Program-made: the position numbers and the translations under genes
Notes under the pieces: generated by a model
Told to the model about the DNA's origin: nothing
Databases searched by the model: none
The model's input: the letters and a program-made list of their open reading frames with translations, nothing else
Source: DASQBT01 sp963746955
GTDB lineage: Bacteria; Pseudomonadota; Gammaproteobacteria; Burkholderiales; Thiobacillaceae
Assembly: GCA_963746955.1 (NCBI GenBank)
Contig: CAVVDR010000005.1
Location: forward strand, 1-64,000
Length of the DNA stretch: 64,000 nucleotides
Reading direction: 5' to 3'
Shown here: positions 60,773 to 64,000 of the stretch, piece by piece
How the letters are laid out: each line of letters begins with the position of its first letter
How positions within the stretch are numbered: position 1 is the first letter of the stretch

Positions 60773-62680
60773 TTACTTGCGCGCCTGCACTTCTCCGCCC
60801 AGCCGCGCCACGAATTCCGCCAGAGACATCGTTCCCAGATCCTGATTGCCGCGGGCCCGGACCGCCACCTGTGCGGTAGCCAATTCCTTGTCCCCAACAA
60901 CCAGTTGATAAGGGAGCTTCTGCAAGCTATGTTCTCGAATTTTATAGGTTATTTTCTCATTTCTCAAGTCCGACACCACCCGGAAACCCTTTTCCTGCAA
61001 TTCCCGTGTGACTTTTAGCGCATAGTCCTTCTGTGCATCGGTAATGCTCATTACCACTGCCTGTACGGGCGCCAGCCAGGCCGGAAAGTTGCCGGCATGA
61101 TGCTCTATGAGTATCCCGATGAAGCGTTCCATCGAGCCCAGTATGGCCCGATGTAGCATGACCGGAGGTTTGCGGACGTTGTCCTCGTCGACGAATTCCG
61201 CCCCCAGGCGCACCGGCAAATTGAAGTCAAGTTGGATGGTGCCGCACTGCCACAGCCGGCCGAGCGTGTCCTTGAGCGTGAACTCGATCTTGGGGCCATA
61301 GAAAGCGCCTTCTCCCACTTGCAGATCATAGGCCAGGCGATTCTTGTCCAAGGCCGCCGCCAGTGCCGCCTCTGCTTTGTCCCAGGATTCGTCGTTGCCC
61401 ACCCGCTTGTCCGGCCGGGTGGAGAGCTTGACCAGTACGTCGTTGAAACCGAAATCCGCATACACCTTTTGCAGCATGACGATGAAATCCGCCACCTCCG
61501 GTTCGATCTGCTGCTCGGTGCAGAAGATGTGGGCGTCGTCCTGTGTAAACCCGCGCACCCGCATCAGACCGTGCAGAGCGCCAGAGGGCTCATTGCGGTG
61601 ACAGGCGCCAAACTCCGCCAGCCGCAGCGGCAGATCGCGATAGCTGTGCAGCCCGCTGTTGAAGATCTGCACATGGCCCGGGCAGTTCATCGGTTTCACG
61701 GCGTAGTCGCGGTTCTCCGAGGACGTGGTGAACATCTGTTCGCGGTAATTGTCCCAGTGGCCGGATTTCTCCCACAAGGTCCGGTCCATTACCGCCGGGG
61801 TGCGAACCTCCTGATAGCTATATTCGACGAATTTCTCCCGCATGTACTGCTCCACCTGCTGCCACACGATCCACCCCTTGGGATGCCAGAACACCATGCC
61901 GGGCGCCTCGTCCTGCATGTGGAATAATTCCAGCAGCTTGGCCAGTTTGCGGTGATCGCGTTTTTCTGCCTCCTCCAGCCGATTCAGGTAGGCCGCCAGA
62001 TCTTCCTTGTTGGTCCAGGCCGTGCCATACACGCGCTGCAGCATTTCGTTTTTCGAATCGCCGCGCCAGTAGGCGCCCGCCAGCTTCATCAGCTTGAAAT
62101 GCTTGAGCTTGCCGGTGGACGGCACGTGCGGCCCCCGGCACAAGTCGATGAAGTCGCCTTCGCGGTAGAGGGAAATGTCCTCGTTACTGGGAATGGAGGC
62201 AATAATCTCCGCCTTGTAAGCCTCGCCCATATCGCGGAAGAACTTAACCGCCTCGTCGCGCGGCATCACGCTGCGCTGAACCGGCAAGTCCTTTTTCGCC
62301 AGCTCGGTCATCTTCTTCTCGATGGCCTGTAAGTCTTCCGGCGTGAATGGCCGCTTATAGGCAAAGTCATAATAGAAGCCGTCCTCGATCACCGGGCCGA
62401 TGGTCACCTGGGCATCAGGAAACAGTTCCTTGACGGCGTAGGCCAGCAAGTGCGCAGTGGAATGACGGATCAGATCCAGGCCGTCCGTGTCCTTCTCGGT
62501 CACGATCGCAAGCCGGCTGTCGGCATCCATGACAAAACTGGTGTCCACCAGCTTGCCGTTCACCCGTCCCGCCAGCGCGGCCTTGGCCAAGCCAGGGCCG
62601 ATGCTTGCCGCAACCTGGGCGACCGAAACCGGACCATCAAAGCTTCTGACTGAACCATCCGGTAAGGTGATGTTGACCAT
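60773..62680 (-). CDS. thrS: Threonyl-tRNA synthetase
   Basis: ThrRS (635 residues) has the TGS domain ('VNITLPDGSVRSF') and the editing domain with 'HSTAHLLAYAVKELFP'. The class II catalytic core carries zinc-ligand and motif residues ('MNCPGHVQIF', 'RLAEFGACHRNEPSGALHGLMRVRGFTQDDAHIFC'). The anticodon-binding domain is at the C-terminus. The start at 62680 has GGAG seven bases upstream. A terminator hairpin lies directly before the ribosome binding site. Confidence 0.97.
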   Translation of the reverse strand: MVNITLPDGSVRSFDGPVSVAQVAASIGPGLAKAALAGRVNGKLVDTSFVMDADSRLAIVTEKDTDGLDLIRHSTAHLLAYAVKELFPDAQVTIGPVIEDGFYYDFAYKRPFTPEDLQAIEKKMTELAKKDLPVQRSVMPRDEAVKFFRDMGEAYKAEIIASIPSNEDISLYREGDFIDLCRGPHVPSTGKLKHFKLMKLAGAYWRGDSKNEMLQRVYGTAWTNKEDLAAYLNRLEEAEKRDHRKLAKLLELFHMQDEAPGMVFWHPKGWIVWQQVEQYMREKFVEYSYQEVRTPAVMDRTLWEKSGHWDNYREQMFTTSSENRDYAVKPMNCPGHVQIFNSGLHSYRDLPLRLAEFGACHRNEPSGALHGLMRVRGFTQDDAHIFCTEQQIEPEVADFIVMLQKVYADFGFNDVLVKLSTRPDKRVGNDESWDKAEAALAAALDKNRLAYDLQVGEGAFYGPKIEFTLKDTLGRLWQCGTIQLDFNLPVRLGAEFVDEDNVRKPPVMLHRAILGSMERFIGILIEHHAGNFPAWLAPVQAVVMSITDAQKDYALKVTRELQEKGFRVVSDLRNEKITYKIREHSLQKLPYQLVVGDKELATAQVAVRARGNQDLGTMSLAEFVARLGGEVQARK

Positions 62681-62696
62681 TCCCACTCTCCAAAAC

Positions 62697-62718
62697 AAAA
62701 AAGCGCGGCAAACCGCGC
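62697..62718 (-). terminator. Intrinsic terminator just upstream of thrS (candidate attenuator)
   Basis: On the minus strand GCGCGG (62718-62713), loop TTTG and CCGCGC (62708-62703), extended by A/T pairs, are followed by TTTTTTG. It ends about 16 bases before the thrS ATG. It may terminate tRNA-Val transcription, or control thrS if the thrS promoter lies upstream. Confidence 0.7.
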
Positions 62719-62771
62719 TTTTTCATTCACATCTATCTAAAGGTTGCGAACAAACGACTGCGGCGGCTTCT

Positions 62772-62828
62772 CTATCCCTGAAAGCAAGAACAAGTTCGCG
62801 GTGACATTTCACAACCTCCACGGGCCAT
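62772..62828 (-). other. Candidate 18-residue leader peptide ahead of thrS
   Basis: An ATG at 62828 with GGAGG six bases upstream opens an 18-codon frame, MARGGCEMSPRTCSCFQG, ending at a TAG (62774-62772). It lies between tRNA-Val and the terminator before thrS. It has one Thr codon and three Cys codons, so it does not look like a classic threonine leader. It may be chance. Confidence 0.2.
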
Positions 62829-62845
62829 CCCGACCCTCCGATAAT

Positions 62846-62922
62846 TGGTAGGCGCGATTGGACTCGAACCAACGACCCCCACCATGTCAAGGTGGTGCTC
62901 TAACCAGCTGAGCTACGCGCCT
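62846..62922 (-). tRNA. tRNA-Val (anticodon GAC)
   Basis: A 77-base cloverleaf on the minus strand. The acceptor stem AGGCGCG/CGCGCCT is followed by A and encoded CCA. The D arm is GCTCAGCTGGTTAGAGC, and the anticodon stem CCACC/GGTGG carries loop TTGACAT, so anticodon GAC. The T loop is TTCGAGT. Confidence 0.95.
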
Positions 62923-63025
62923 GTTGAGCGCGCATTGTAGCGGGTATGGGCCGCTCGCCGCAAGCGGAACGCCGCAAGCTGGATAATCAATACGTCACCC
63001 GGTGGGAGTCCTGTCGGAAGCTGCA

Positions 63026-63769
63026 TCACCCGCCCGGAACAATGCCCTCCAGTACCCGGCGCATGTTGCGCCAGTGCGAGCCTTCCCAAAACACCCGGTC
63101 GCATGAGTCGCAGGTGCTGAATCGCTCGTAGTTCGCCTGCGCCCTGGGCGGCAGGCGGTCGAATACGCTGGCCTTGTCAATTGGATGCAACGGCACATTG
63201 CAATGCAGGCACAGGGTGAACGGCCTGGCGCTTCGCGCAAGATCCAGGCGCTCGACGATTTCGCGCAGTTGCACTTCAGTTTTCAGCGCGTGCACATAAC
63301 AGGCGTGGGTGACAACGCGGCGCTTGAGCAGTTCGCGGTCGCGGGTCAGCACGATGCGTCCTTCCTGCTCAGCAATCGCCACAATGTCGTCGTCTTGAAA
63401 GTGGTTGTCGTACCGGGTGTCGAAGCCCAACATGCGCAGCATGTGCGCCAGCCTGCCCAGATGCGAGTCGGCGACAAAGCGCGTCACCCGCAACGGATAG
63501 TCGCGTACCCGCAACAACGGTGTCACATCAAGCGCCTCGAACTTCGGATATACCGCCACCCGGTCGCCATCCTGAAGAATCCGGCTGAAGTCTGCCGACT
63601 CGCCGTTCACCAGAATCAGCTCCACCTCGGTGTGCGGCACGCCCAGCGCCTCGATCATGTGCTTGGTGGTCGCGGCGCGCGCGCACTGGCAGGAAAACTC
63701 CTGCTTGCGCCGGCCCGGCGCGAGGAAGTCGTTCAGTTCTTCATAGAAGCGGAAAGTGGCGGTGGCCAT
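63026..63769 (-). CDS. Ubiquitin-like/Mut7-C RNase domain protein
   Basis: The 247-residue protein joins an N-terminal ubiquitin-like domain (residues about 1-80, 'ATFRFYEELNDFLAPGRRKQEF' and 'GDRVAVYPKFEALDV') to a Mut7-C domain. In the Mut7-C domain 'FVADSHLGRLAHMLRMLGFDTRYDN' and 'IVLTRDRELLKRR' are PIN-like acidic residues. Two zinc-binding pairs follow ('CLHCNVPL', 'CDSCDRVFWEGSHW'). The family is thought to degrade or process RNA. It is upstream of tRNA-Val on the same strand. Confidence 0.85.
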   Translation of the reverse strand: MATATFRFYEELNDFLAPGRRKQEFSCQCARAATTKHMIEALGVPHTEVELILVNGESADFSRILQDGDRVAVYPKFEALDVTPLLRVRDYPLRVTRFVADSHLGRLAHMLRMLGFDTRYDNHFQDDDIVAIAEQEGRIVLTRDRELLKRRVVTHACYVHALKTEVQLREIVERLDLARSARPFTLCLHCNVPLHPIDKASVFDRLPPRAQANYERFSTCDSCDRVFWEGSHWRNMRRVLEGIVPGG

Positions 63770-63800
63770 CGTTTGTGTTGGTGCTGGCTCCTCTGATCGT

Positions 63801-63998
63801 TCATGGTCGTCTTTTCGCAGAACGCACCTTGGGAACCGAGAGAGACACGCGCCTACTTTGTTTCGGATTGATTAGCTTCTCGCATCCGCTTTCCAACAAG
63901 CGAATGAAATCCCGTGCATCAGAGAAGTAGTTCCGGAAAGCGAGTCGAACCTCGTCGCTCGTATCCGCGCGCACGAGAACAATGTCTCTATCGGGCAT
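63801..63998 (-). CDS. Short hypothetical protein, possibly 5' truncated by the window edge
   Basis: A 65-residue frame starting two bases from the window end: 'MPDRDIVLVRADTSDEVRLAFRNYFSDARDF'. It has no recognisable domain. The ATG may be internal to a longer gene reaching beyond 64000. The C-terminal tail is very basic. Confidence 0.4.
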   Translation of the reverse strand: MPDRDIVLVRADTSDEVRLAFRNYFSDARDFIRLLESGCEKLINPKQSRRVSLSVPKVRSAKRRP

Positions 63999-64000
63999 CT

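Noticed and set aside
1..64000. CRISPR array, rRNA operon or intact transposase
   Set aside because: No regularly spaced repeats, no rRNA-like stretches and no transposase motifs were seen on either strand.

Overview
This window is GC-rich chromosomal DNA of a proteobacterium, most likely a betaproteobacterium of the Nitrosomonadales/Gallionellales kind. That placement is an inference from gene order and protein character: surE-pcm-nlpD-rpoS, thrS-infC-rpmI-rplT-pheS-pheT-ihfA-merR-tRNA-Pro, yciB-yciI-bolA-parvulin, and a long 400-residue TrpS beside an M50 protease. No rRNA operon, CRISPR array or intact insertion sequence is visible. Two tRNA genes are present, Pro-GGG and Val-GAC.

Layout. 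0-1.2 kb holds a lone DUF2971 gene behind a perfect 18-bp palindrome. 1.2-6.7 kb has prmB, then a complete minus-strand group 3b-type NAD(P)-linked [NiFe] hydrogenase operon (hydB-hydG-hydD-hydA plus its maturation protease). 6.9-18.4 kb is housekeeping: a small TM-helix channel-like protein, rluB, scpB/scpA, lon (with a heat-shock promoter), trpS, an M50 protease, yciO and a PHP phosphoesterase; then on the plus strand yciB-yciI-bolA-parvulin and an hfq-like gene. 18.4-23 kb has an ArnT-like glycosyltransferase, a TVP38/DedA-type protein, a GT2 glycosyltransferase and rhlE. 23.1-24.6 kb is a poorly coding, accessory-looking stretch. 24.6-34.4 kb carries exported and envelope proteins (ChaN-PDZ, an M1-like peptidase, a lipoprotein hydrolase), a triple-BON protein, a divergent pyrophosphatase, gspA/gspB and DUF4202. 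htpG follows with a second heat-shock promoter.

36.6-40.3 kb is a redox/envelope block: secreted SUMF1 protein, diheme cytochrome c, a one-heme cytochrome fused to an outer-membrane barrel (Cyc2-like architecture) and a second small barrel. It suggests electron exchange with extracellular donors such as Fe(II). 40.4-44.8 kb is the most intriguing unit: SDR - exported helical-repeat protein - heme-oxygenase-like diiron oxidase - AMP-dependent acyl ligase - thermostable-hemolysin-family protein. The first three genes overlap (44009-44012 and 42507-42520). It reads like an acyl-modifying biosynthetic pathway of unknown product. 44.9-50 kb has a small periplasmic binding-like protein, a porin and a divergent NtrB/NtrC-like two-component pair.

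50-64 kb returns to core genes: yrfG, an HDAC-like deacetylase, rpoS, nlpD, pcm, surE, tRNA-Pro, merR, ihfA, pheT, pheS, rplT, rpmI, infC (AUC start), thrS (with a terminator hairpin just before its start), tRNA-Val, a ubiquitin-like/Mut7-C protein and a short orphan frame at the edge. All calls rest on reading the sequence and recalled family knowledge; no database search was run.
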